Shown one piece after another: positions 56,976-64,000 of a DNA stretch of 64,000 nt. A model generated the notes under the pieces. It searched no databases. It was not told where the DNA came from and saw nothing but the letters and a program-made list of their open reading frames with translations. Origin of the DNA: Mycobacterium paraense (GTDB taxonomy: Bacteria > Actinomycetota > Actinomycetes > Mycobacteriales > Mycobacteriaceae); contig NZ_LQPM01000030.1 in the NCBI RefSeq assembly GCF_002101815.1, positions 62,001 through 126,000 of the forward strand, given 5' to 3'. Numbering within the stretch: the stretch's first letter is position 1; the number at the start of each line of letters is the position of its first letter. A program made the position numbers and the translations under genes.

Positions 56976-58193
56976 ATGACCAACCTGGACGGCGTCTTCC
57001 GTCGCGAATGGGGACCCGCCGTCGCCGCGCTCGCGCGGTGGTCCGGCGACCTCACGATCGCGGAGGACGCCGTCCAGGAAGCCTGCGCCGAGGCGCTGCG
57101 CGCCTGGCCCCGCGACGGGATGCCGGACAGTCCCGGCGGCTGGCTGGTGACCGTGGCGCGCAACCGCGCCCGCGATCGGCTGCGCCGCGAATCGACGCGT
57201 CCCGGGAAGGAATTGGCGGCGGTGATGGACGAGATCCTCGCGCGCACCGACGGCGTCGACCCGCATCCGGTCCGCGACGACGAGCTGCGGATGATGTTCA
57301 CCTGCGCGCACCCGGCGCTGGACCGGCCGTCGCAGCTGGCGCTCACGCTGCGGCTGGTGTCCGGGCTGACCGTCGGTGAGATCGCCCGCGCGCTTTTGCA
57401 GAGCGAAGCGGCGATCGGTCAACGAATCACGCGCGCCAAGAACAAGGTTCGGCACGCGAACATCCCGCTGCGGGTGCCGCCCGCCGTGCTGCTGCCCGAG
57501 CGCACGCCGCACGTGCTCGCCTGCATCTACTCGGTGTTCACCGAGGGCTATTGGTCGACGGCGGGCCCGTCGGCGATTCGGGACGAACTGTGCGACGAGG
57601 GGGTCCGGCTGGCCGGGGAGCTGTGCGCGCTGATGCCGCACGAGCTGGAGGCGCACGCCCTGGCCGCGCTGGTGCTGCTGCACGATTCGCGGCGGGCGAC
57701 CCGGGTCGACTCCGCGGGAGCCCTGGTGCCCCTCGACGAGCAGGACCGCCGCCGATGGGACCGCGGGCGCATTGCGCGCGGGCTGGAGCGGTTGCGGCAG
57801 GCCGAGGGATCGACCGGCCCGTACCTGCCGCAGGCGGTGATCGCCGCGCTGCACGCGACGGCACCGTCCTGGGAGCAGACGGATTGGGTCACCATCTGCG
57901 CGGCCTACGACCGGCTGCTGCAGATCACCGACTCCCCGGTGGTGCGCGCCAACCGCGCGCTGGCGATCGGTTTCCGCGACGGGCCCGAGGCCGGCCTGAC
58001 CGCGCTGGACTCCGTCGCGCACGATCCCCGGCTGGCCCGGTCGAACCTCGTCGCGACCGTGCGCGCCGATCTGCTGCGGCGCGCCGGGCGGCACGCCGAG
58101 GCCGCGCGCTGGTACCGCACGGCGTTGGAATCCAACGGTTCCGAGCCGGGCCGCGACTTCTTGCGGCGGCGCATCGCCGAGTGCGGTGGCTAG
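56976..58193 (+). CDS. ECF42-type RNA polymerase sigma factor
   Basis: 405 residues. Sigma region 2 (AEDAVQEACAEALRAWPRDG) and region 4 (GLTVGEIARALLQSEAAIGQ) occupy the first 170; the rest is the long C-terminal extension (SVFTEGYWSTAG, HELEAHALAALVLLHDSRR, LQITDSPVVRANRALAIGF) with TPR-like helices, a hallmark of ECF42. No classical anti-sigma factor is present; the YCII protein probably fills that role. It ends in CTAG shared with convergent rplA. Confidence 0.92.
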   Translation: MTNLDGVFRREWGPAVAALARWSGDLTIAEDAVQEACAEALRAWPRDGMPDSPGGWLVTVARNRARDRLRRESTRPGKELAAVMDEILARTDGVDPHPVRDDELRMMFTCAHPALDRPSQLALTLRLVSGLTVGEIARALLQSEAAIGQRITRAKNKVRHANIPLRVPPAVLLPERTPHVLACIYSVFTEGYWSTAGPSAIRDELCDEGVRLAGELCALMPHELEAHALAALVLLHDSRRATRVDSAGALVPLDEQDRRRWDRGRIARGLERLRQAEGSTGPYLPQAVIAALHATAPSWEQTDWVTICAAYDRLLQITDSPVVRANRALAIGFRDGPEAGLTALDSVAHDPRLARSNLVATVRADLLRRAGRHAEAARWYRTALESNGSEPGRDFLRRRIAECGG

Positions 58194-58897
58194 GCCTCGG
58201 CGAAGTTGCGGGTGACGGCCGGGTCCACCGGAATGCCGGGGCCCGTGGTCGTCGACACGGTGATCTTCTTCAGGTAGCGGCCCTTCGACGACGACGGCTT
58301 GAGCCGCAGCACCTCGTCGATTGCGGCGCCGTAGTTCTCCGCCAGGCTCTTCTCGTCGAACGACGCCTTGCCGATGACGAAGTGCAGGTTGGCCTGCTTG
58401 TCCACCCGGAAGTTGATCTTGCCGCCCTTGATGTCGGACACGGCCTTGGCGACGTCGGGGGTGACGGTGCCGGTCTTGGGGTTCGGCATCAGGCCGCGCG
58501 GGCCCAGGATGCGGGCGATGCGACCGACCTTGGCCATCTGGTCGGGGGTGGCGATCGCCGCATCGAAGTCCAGGAATCCGCCCTGGATCTTCTCGATCAG
58601 GTCGTCGCTGCCGACGATGTCGGCGCCGGCGGCCTGCGCCTGCTCGGCCTTGTCGCCCACGGCGAACACCGCGACCCGGGCCGTCTTACCGGTGCCGTGC
58701 GGCAGGTTGACGGTGCCGCGGACCATCTGGTCGGCCTTGCGGGGGTCGACGCCGAGCCGGATGGCCACCTCGACGGTCGCGTCCTGCTTGGCCGACGACG
58801 TCTCCTTGGCGAGCTTGGCCGCCTCCAGCGGGCTGTACAGGTTGTTGCGGTCCACCTTCTCGGCGGCGGCGCGGTATGCCTTGCTGTTCTTGCTCAT
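58190..58897 (-). CDS. rplA: 50S ribosomal protein L1
   Basis: 235 residues, standard. It forms the L1 stalk and represses its own mRNA. ATG 58897 is chosen over an in-frame ATG 4 codons upstream because the longer form is unusual; GGATGAA precedes it. It follows rplK; the stop shares CTAG with the ECF42 gene. Confidence 0.97.
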   Translation of the reverse strand: MSKNSKAYRAAAEKVDRNNLYSPLEAAKLAKETSSAKQDATVEVAIRLGVDPRKADQMVRGTVNLPHGTGKTARVAVFAVGDKAEQAQAAGADIVGSDDLIEKIQGGFLDFDAAIATPDQMAKVGRIARILGPRGLMPNPKTGTVTPDVAKAVSDIKGGKINFRVDKQANLHFVIGKASFDEKSLAENYGAAIDEVLRLKPSSSKGRYLKKITVSTTTGPGIPVDPAVTRNFAEA

Positions 58898-58965
58898 TGA
58901 TTCATCCAATCCGATGTTGGGTCGTGGTTAGCGGGCCGAAGCTGGCCCTCCCACGGCTTGACTTG

Positions 58966-59394
58966 CTACTCGACGGTGATGCCCATCGACCGGGCGGTGC
59001 CGGCGATGATCTTGGCGGCGGCGTCGATGTCGTTGGCGTTGAGGTCGGCCTTCTTGGTCTCGGCGATCTCCTTGACCTGATCCCAGCTGACCTTGGCGAC
59101 CTTGGTCTTGTGCGGCTCGGCCGAGCCCTTGCCGACGCCGGCCGCCTTCAGCAGCAGCTTGGCCGCGGGCGGCGTCTTGAGCGCGAAGGTGAAGCTGCGG
59201 TCCTCGTAGACCGTGATCTCCACCGGGATGACGTTGCCGCGCTGGTTTTCCGTGGCGGCGTTGTACGCCTTGCAGAACTCCATGATGTTGACGCCGTGCT
59301 GGCCGAGCGCGGGACCGACCGGCGGGGCGGGGTTGGCCTGCCCGGCCTGGATCTGGAGCTTGATCAGCCCGACGACTTTCTTCTTCGGGGCCAT
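58966..59394 (-). CDS. rplK: 50S ribosomal protein L11
   Basis: 142 residues, standard length, starting MAPKKKVVGLIKLQIQAGQA. It forms the GTPase-centre region with 23S rRNA and is the binding region of thiopeptides. It lies 24 nt after nusG and 68 nt before rplA. Confidence 0.98.
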   Translation of the reverse strand: MAPKKKVVGLIKLQIQAGQANPAPPVGPALGQHGVNIMEFCKAYNAATENQRGNVIPVEITVYEDRSFTFALKTPPAAKLLLKAAGVGKGSAEPHKTKVAKVSWDQVKEIAETKKADLNANDIDAAAKIIAGTARSMGITVE

Positions 59395-59418
59395 GAGATG
59401 TTGTTCGTTCCTTCCTGA

Positions 59419-60219
59419 CTAAATCTTGGAGACTTGGCTGAACGTCAGTTCGACGGGCGTTTCGCGGCCGAAGATCGACACCAGGACCTTGAGCTTCTGC
59501 TGCTCGGCGTTGACCTCGTTGATCGTGGCCGGCAACGTCGCGAACGGCCCGTCCATGACGGTGACCGATTCGCCGACCTCGTAGTCGACCTCGACGACGG
59601 GACGTTCCAGGCCGCCGGCCTCGGCGACGGCGGCGGTGCTGGCCGCGCCCTTGGCGGCCTTCTTCGCCGCACCCCGCGGCAGCAGGAACTTGACCACGTC
59701 GTCGAGCGCCAGGGCCGACGGGCGCGAGGTCGCGCCGACGAACCCGGTGACCCCCGGGGTGTTGCGCACCGCGGCCCACGAGTCGTCGGTCAGGTCCATG
59801 CGCACCAGGATGTAGCCGGGCAGCACCTTGCGGTTGACCTGCTTGCGCTGGCCGTTCTTGATCTCGGTGACCTCTTCGGTGGGCACCTCGACCTGGAAGA
59901 TGTAGTCGCCGACGTCCAGGTTCTGCACGCGCGTTTCCAGGTTGGCTTTCACCTTGTTCTCGTATCCCGCGTACGAGTGGATGACGTACCAGTCCCCGGG
60001 CTTGCTGCGCAGCTCCGCCTTGAGCGCGGCGGCGGGGTCGGCCTCCTCGGCCTCTTCGGCCGGCTCGGCCTGTTCAGTGGTCTCGGTGGCCTCGGGGGCC
60101 TCAGGGGCGGCGTCAGTGGCTTCGGCCGCTTCCGTGGCTTCAGTGGCCTCTGGGGTCTCAGCGACCTCTTGCACGTCGACCGCTTCACCCGCGGACGTGT
60201 CACCGTCGAAGGTAGTCAC
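59419..60219 (-). CDS. nusG: transcription antitermination factor NusG
   Basis: 266 residues. An acidic Ala/Glu/Thr repeat extension (1-80; repeated ATEATEAAEAT) is followed by the NGN domain (WYVIHSYAGYENKVKANLET) and the C-terminal KOW motif (VMDGPFATLPATINEVN). The extension is longer than in E. coli and compositionally biased. GTG 60219 is the start. It follows secE in the usual secE-nusG-rplK-rplA order. Confidence 0.96.
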   Translation of the reverse strand: MTTFDGDTSAGEAVDVQEVAETPEATEATEAAEATDAAPEAPEATETTEQAEPAEEAEEADPAAALKAELRSKPGDWYVIHSYAGYENKVKANLETRVQNLDVGDYIFQVEVPTEEVTEIKNGQRKQVNRKVLPGYILVRMDLTDDSWAAVRNTPGVTGFVGATSRPSALALDDVVKFLLPRGAAKKAAKGAASTAAVAEAGGLERPVVEVDYEVGESVTVMDGPFATLPATINEVNAEQQKLKVLVSIFGRETPVELTFSQVSKI

Positions 60220-60249
60220 GGTTTTCAGTCCTCTCTGTCTTTCTCAAGC

Positions 60250-60711
60250 TCAGCCGAACACCAGCAGCACGAGCTTGGCCAGGCCGAAATCCGCCAGGCC
60301 GACCAGCGCCACCATGAAGGCGAGAAACGCCAACACCACCGAGGTGTAGGTGAGCATTTGCTTGCGGTTCGGCCAGATCACCTTCCGCATCTCCGCAACG
60401 ACCTGCTTGAGGTAGTTGTAGACGAACACGAACGGATTGACCGAACGGTCGCCGGGCTTCCGCGGCTTCTTCGAGGCCTTCGCCTTCTTGCCCGCCCGGC
60501 CCTTCTTGGCCTTGTCCTCCTTGGCGTCCTCGGCCTCGTCCGGCGACTCCACGTCGACTTCGTCGGCATCGGCCGCGCGCTGCCGCGACCGCTTGCCGGT
60601 CGGCCGTTGCGGCCGCGTCACCACGGCCGTCCGGCCGCCGCTGTCGCGGCTGTCCTCGGTGTCGCCGCCGTCGCGTGCGGCGTCGTTGGCTGCGTCGCCC
60701 TCGTCGCTCAC
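60250..60711 (-). CDS. secE: preprotein translocase subunit SecE
   Basis: 153 residues. A hydrophilic, charged N-terminal extension (1-95, Lys/Asp/Glu-rich) and the SecE core: FVYNYLKQVVAEMRKVIWPN followed by a single membrane helix (SVVLAFLAFMVALVGLADFG). It stabilises SecY in the Sec translocon. GTG 60711 has an AAGGAG about 7 nt upstream. The trpT gene lies upstream. Confidence 0.93.
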   Translation of the reverse strand: MSDEGDAANDAARDGGDTEDSRDSGGRTAVVTRPQRPTGKRSRQRAADADEVDVESPDEAEDAKEDKAKKGRAGKKAKASKKPRKPGDRSVNPFVFVYNYLKQVVAEMRKVIWPNRKQMLTYTSVVLAFLAFMVALVGLADFGLAKLVLLVFG

Positions 60712-60857
60712 CGCATGCTCCTTTGTTTGCTGTATCCCGCGAGCCGTCCCATTGTCATGGGGCACTTTCTTCCAGTGTCCACCATGGCACGGCACGAACC
60801 ATTGTCCGGCTCCTCCTCAGGCCGTCCCGGCCTGCATCGTCGCCGGACGGCCGTTAG

Positions 60858-60930
<73 letters not shown>

Positions 60931-61074
60931 TCGCGGTTGGCAGGCCAACCTGCGCTTACCTGCCGGGGCTTACATGACACGCGCGCTCCCCGAATGCTCG
61001 AATCCCGGAAAGCGCGCTAATGCTGGGAAAACCCCGAGGTCCGAGTGTACATCGAGGCGGGTGTCAGACACTAA

Positions 61075-61575
61075 TTACGACGTTCTGATGACCTGTCCGG
61101 AGTCTTTGTCCCATTTGAGCCGGGCGGATTCCTCGCCCTGCTGGCCCATCAAGGTGGTGTAGGCCTCCAGCACGAGCTCGCCGTCGTCGTTGTGGCAGAT
61201 GTTCTTGGTGACCACGATGTCGGCGCCGAAGCGCTCGTTCACCGAGTGGATGTCCATCCGGGCCCACAGCTTGTCGCCGGCCAGCACCGGCTTGTAAAAC
61301 AGGAACTGCTGGTCGACCTGGACGATCTGCATCGTTTCCATGCCCACGTCGACGTTCCGGAAGAAGTCCAGCTGGACGTACTTGGCGAGGATCGTCACGA
61401 ACGTCAGCGGCGCGACGATCGCGTCGTAGCCGAGCTCGGCGGCCGCGTCCTCGTCGAAGTAGGCGGGGTGGTCGCATTTGATGGCGCGGGCGAACTCACG
61501 GAGCTGTTCGCGGCCCACCACGAAGTAGTCCGGATACCGCCAGATCATCCCGCGGATGTCGGTTTTCAAAGCCAT
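61075..61575 (-). CDS. hadC: FAS-II (3R)-hydroxyacyl-ACP dehydratase subunit HadC
   Basis: 166 residues, hot-dog fold. It pairs with HadB in the HadBC dehydratase that acts late in meromycolate elongation. Similar to HadA in FFRNVDVGMETMQIVQVDQQ and FYKPVLAGDKLWARMDIHS. It lies 15 nt after hadB. The substrate-side catalytic residues are supplied by HadB. Confidence 0.94.
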   Translation of the reverse strand: MALKTDIRGMIWRYPDYFVVGREQLREFARAIKCDHPAYFDEDAAAELGYDAIVAPLTFVTILAKYVQLDFFRNVDVGMETMQIVQVDQQFLFYKPVLAGDKLWARMDIHSVNERFGADIVVTKNICHNDDGELVLEAYTTLMGQQGEESARLKWDKDSGQVIRTS

Positions 61576-61590
61576 GAAGCAAGCCCCCGC

Positions 61591-62019
61591 CTACGCCAAT
61601 TTTGCCGACGCGATGGCCCGTCCGAAGATCTTCTTGCCGCCGGTGGTCGCCGTGAGGGCGATCGTCACCGACTTGCTCTCCGGGTCGACGGACTTCACCC
61701 GGCCGCTGAACACCAGCTCGGCGCCCTTGCCGTCGTTGGGCACCGGCACCACGGCGGTGAACCGCACGTTGTATTCGGTCACCGCGCCGGGGTCGCCCAC
61801 CCACGACGTGACGTAGCCGCCGCCCAGCCCCATGGTCAGCATGCCGTGGGCGATCGCGGTGTCCAGCCCGACGACCTTGGCGATCTCGTCGTCCCAGTGG
61901 ATCGGGTTCAGGTCGCCGGACACCCCGGCGTAGTTCACCAGGTCCTGACGGGTCAGCGGATAGGTCTTCTCCGGGAGCTTGTCGCCCACCTTGACCGAAC
62001 TGAACTCACGCAGTGGCAT
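61591..62019 (-). CDS. hadB: FAS-II (3R)-hydroxyacyl-ACP dehydratase catalytic subunit HadB
   Basis: 142 residues. The hydratase-2 motif GVSGDLNPIHWDD gives the catalytic Asp36 and His41. It dehydrates beta-hydroxyacyl-AcpM in meromycolate elongation with HadA or HadC. ATG 62019 overlaps the hadA end by 14 nt. The frame extends upstream but the conserved start is MPLREFSSVKVGD. Confidence 0.96.
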   Translation of the reverse strand: MPLREFSSVKVGDKLPEKTYPLTRQDLVNYAGVSGDLNPIHWDDEIAKVVGLDTAIAHGMLTMGLGGGYVTSWVGDPGAVTEYNVRFTAVVPVPNDGKGAELVFSGRVKSVDPESKSVTIALTATTGGKKIFGRAIASAKLA

Positions 62020-62485
62020 CAGAAAATCCCTTTTCTCCATCCTCGCCGGCACGCCCCGCCAGGGTCGTGTAGGTCTCCTGCACAACGTCACCGGCTTCGT
62101 CGCTGATGATGTTCTTGGTCACGATGATCTGGGTGCCGTGCGACTCGCGCATCGAGTCCACCCACACGTCGCAGTACAGCTTGTCCCCCGCCACGATCGG
62201 CTTCGCAAATTTCAGCACCTGGTCGACCTGGACGATCTGCGCGTCCTCGACGGCGATCTTGGCGTGCTTGAAGAACGCCGACTGCGCCTGGTAGCCGAAG
62301 ACGGAGATGAACGTCAGCGGCGCCAGCAGGCCCTTGTAGCCGAGCTCGGCCGCTGCGTCCTCCTCGTAGAAGTACGTGTCGTCGTTTTGCACCGCGACCG
62401 CGTACTCGCGGATCTTCTCCCGCTCCACCTCGTAATGGTCGGGGTAGCGGTAGTGCATCCCGACGATTTTTGTGCTCAACGACAC
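62006..62485 (-). CDS. hadA: FAS-II (3R)-hydroxyacyl-ACP dehydratase subunit HadA, with Ser61
   Basis: 159 residues. Substrate-binding partner of HadB in early meromycolate elongation. Sequence typical of HadA: HYRYPDHYEVEREKIREYAV and QIVQVDQVLKFAKPIVAGDK. Position 61 (LTFISVFGYQ) is Ser (TCC); in M. tuberculosis it is Cys61, the residue thought to react with activated thiacetazone and isoxyl. The start is GTG 62485. It lies 13 nt after rpmG. Confidence 0.95.
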   Translation of the reverse strand: MSLSTKIVGMHYRYPDHYEVEREKIREYAVAVQNDDTYFYEEDAAAELGYKGLLAPLTFISVFGYQAQSAFFKHAKIAVEDAQIVQVDQVLKFAKPIVAGDKLYCDVWVDSMRESHGTQIIVTKNIISDEAGDVVQETYTTLAGRAGEDGEKGFSDATA

Positions 62486-62498
62486 CGGTGGACCGCCC

Positions 62499-62666
62499 CT
62501 AGCGCGTCTCGCGGTGTGGCTGGTGCTTGCCGCAGTTCGGGCAGAACTTCTTCAGCTCCATCCGGTCGGGGTCGTTGCGGCGGTTCTTCTTGGTGATGTA
62601 GTTACGGTGCTTGCACACCTCACACGCCAAGGTGATCTTCGGCCGCACGTCGGTACTGGAAGCCAT
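62499..62666 (-). CDS. rpmG: 50S ribosomal protein L33
   Basis: 55 residues (MASSTDVRPKITLACEVCKH..., ending KHQPHRETR). Two Cys pairs, CEVC and CPNC, give the zinc-binding (C+) form. It is of the rpmG2 type linked to hadA. ATG 62666 is the only sensible start; the frame is short but clear. Confidence 0.96.
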   Translation of the reverse strand: MASSTDVRPKITLACEVCKHRNYITKKNRRNDPDRMELKKFCPNCGKHQPHRETR

Positions 62667-62721
62667 GTCCGTTCTCTCTGCTCTGGTGAAAAACTCGCGT
62701 TGTTGTGCTGTGTTGTGTTGT

Positions 62722-62795
<74 letters not shown>

Positions 62796-62830
62796 CTGGT
62801 ACGCGCCGCCTGCCAGCTCGGCGTCCGCCG

Positions 62831-62903
62831 AGCCCCCTAACGGAATCGAACCGTTGACCTTTTCCTTACCATGGAAACGCTCTACCGACTGAGCTAAGGG
62901 GGC
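62831..62903 (-). tRNA. tRNA-Thr (GGT anticodon)
   Basis: Cloverleaf on the minus strand: acceptor GCCCCCT with AGGGGGC, D-arm GCTCAGTCGGTAGAGC, anticodon loop ATGGTAA, T-arm GGTTCGATTCC. Lies 35 nt upstream of tRNA-Met on the same strand. Confidence 0.95.
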
Positions 62904-63002
62904 CGTTCACCCAAGCGACAGTCGTGCCGCGGGCCTAAAAGAGGTTACAGCCTGGCGCGCAACGTCACCAAACCACGGATCGGCTGGGGGGCGGCTCCTC
63001 GA

Positions 63003-63206
63003 CTAGTTTGCGTCGTGGCGCAGTTGCCACGCGCTGAGGTCGCTGAATTCGTCGTACTCGTCCCCCTGGTCGTCCGTCGCGTCCGCCTCCCCCACCAACG
63101 TCCGCAACGCGAGATGGACGGCCTCACGGGTGTCGGCCACATGGAACCGACGAATCACTTCTTGGACCAGATCGTCGTCGATTTCGATCTCGACCCGCTT
63201 CTTCAT
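63003..63206 (-). CDS. VapB-type antitoxin-like protein (orphan)
   Basis: 67 residues. A short basic beta-strand start (MKKRVEIEIDDDLVQEVIRRF) with HVADTREAVHLALRTLVGEA is the ribbon-helix-helix pattern of VapB antitoxins of DUF2191 type. No VapC/PIN-domain gene lies next to it. It resembles Rv0634A. A ribosome site is weak. The 5' neighbours are tRNA-Thr and the metallo-beta-lactamase gene. Confidence 0.8.
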   Translation of the reverse strand: MKKRVEIEIDDDLVQEVIRRFHVADTREAVHLALRTLVGEADATDDQGDEYDEFSDLSAWQLRHDAN

Positions 63207-63325
63207 GCGCCAACAATACCCATTGCGCAGGGGCTCAACCGATGGGCGACGGGCGTGTGCCGGCAAACCGCGCGCCGATGAAAGGCCCCCAGCGGAGCGC
63301 TCGTGATCGCCACTAGTCTGGTCGG

Positions 63326-64000
63326 GTGTCAGAGGACCGGCTGTACTTTCGTCAACTCCTGTCGGGTCGCGATTTCGCCGCCGGCGACATGGTCGCGACG
63401 CAGATGCGCAACTTCGCGTACCTGATCGGGGACCGGCAGACCGGGGACTGCCTGGTGGTCGACCCCGCCTACGCGGCCGGCGACCTGCTCGACGCGCTCG
63501 AGAGCGACGGCATGCACCTGTCCGGGGTGCTGGTCACCCACCACCACCCCGACCATGTGGGCGGTTCGATGATGGGTTTCGAGCTGAAGGGCCTGGCCGA
63601 GCTGCTGGAGCGGGCGTCCGTCCCCGTGCACGTGAACACCCATGAGGCCCTTTGGGTTTCGCGGGTCACCGGGATCGGCCTCGGCGATCTCACCACCCAC
63701 GAGGGCCACGACAAGGTCAGCGTCGGGGACATCGAGATCGAGCTGCTGCACACCCCGGGTCACACACCCGGCAGCCAGTGCTTCCTGCTTGGGGACCGCC
63801 TGGTCGCCGGCGACACGCTGTTCCTCGACGGCTGCGGGCGCACCGACTTTCCCGGCGGCAACTCCGACGAGATGTATCGCAGCCTGCAAAGGCTCGCCAC
63901 CCTGCCGGGTGATCCGACGGTGTTTCCCGGGCATTGGTATTCGGCCGAGCCCAGCGCGTCGCTGTCGGAGGTCAAGCGCTCGAACTACGTCTACCGCGCG
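63326..64000 (+). CDS. MBL-fold metallohydrolase (glyoxalase II-like), truncated at the window end
   Basis: 225 residues are visible with no stop before the edge. The zinc motif THHHPDHVGG lies near residue 67, HTPGHTPGS near 145 and GDTLFLDG near 163, followed by FPGHWY near 205. GTG 63326 is a plausible start. It corresponds to Rv0634c, a glyoxalase II family protein that hydrolyses thioesters; the exact substrate is unknown. Confidence 0.9.
   Translation, partial: MSEDRLYFRQLLSGRDFAAGDMVATQMRNFAYLIGDRQTGDCLVVDPAYAAGDLLDALESDGMHLSGVLVTHHHPDHVGGSMMGFELKGLAELLERASVPVHVNTHEALWVSRVTGIGLGDLTTHEGHDKVSVGDIEIELLHTPGHTPGSQCFLLGDRLVAGDTLFLDGCGRTDFPGGNSDEMYRSLQRLATLPGDPTVFPGHWYSAEPSASLSEVKRSNYVYRA

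Overview
The window is high-GC actinobacterial DNA and is clearly mycobacterial. It carries PE proteins, mycolic-acid cyclopropane/methyl transferases (mmaA1-4), the FAS-II dehydratase genes hadABC, a complete mycofactocin locus, and rpoB, rpsL and rpmG of mycobacterial type. Gene order matches the M. tuberculosis rpsJ-proximal to Rv0634c block read backwards. PE genes lie beside tuf and mftG, mmpS5/mmpL5 are missing next to echA5, and DinB, a second LipG-like hydrolase and an ECF42/YCII pair have been added. I infer a slow grower, possibly of the M. avium complex, but the species was not tested. Comparisons with M. tuberculosis are from memory.

Layout. 1-2.9 kb: the tail of an MFS pump, a poorly coding 0.85 kb stretch and a PE gene. 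2.9-11.2 kb: the mycofactocin operon mftA-G on the minus strand, with divergent mftR and a coupled DUF2332 gene on the plus strand. 11.2-16.9 kb: an ECF sigma factor and a three-domain VOC protein, facing a minus-strand group of a mycofactocin-type SDR, a ferredoxin reductase and a 2-hydroxyacid dehydrogenase, preceded by an SHOCT membrane protein. 17-22.3 kb: a PE gene and the str operon rpsL-rpsG-fusA-tuf. 22.6-30 kb: a TetR regulator, two DUF3060 envelope proteins, echA5-paaX-like, echA4, fadE8, lpqP and endonuclease IV. 30-39 kb: rpoB-rpoC and the mce-transporter ATPase mkl. 39-48.5 kb: carotenoid oxygenase and TetR, rplJ-rplL with an L10 leader, then a ROK kinase, an Rv0649-like protein and a GH38 mannosidase. 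48.5-58.2 kb, plus strand: DinB, hydrolase, UbiB, LipG, mmaA1-2-3-4, YCII and ECF42. 58.2-63 kb, minus strand: rplK-rplA, secE-nusG, tRNA-Trp, hadA-B-C, rpmG, tRNA-Met and tRNA-Thr. The end holds an orphan antitoxin-like gene and a partial metallo-beta-lactamase-fold gene.

How it works together. The window interleaves transcription and translation genes with mycolic-acid elongation and modification genes (hadABC, mmaA1-4). The mycofactocin block contains the peptide precursor, its chaperone, radical-SAM enzyme, peptidase, oxidase, glycosyltransferase, the reoxidising GMC enzyme and a repressor. A dependent SDR lies about 6 kb away behind a sequence matching the KstR operator pattern. Translational coupling by 1-4 nt overlaps is frequent, and three convergent pairs overlap at their stop codons.
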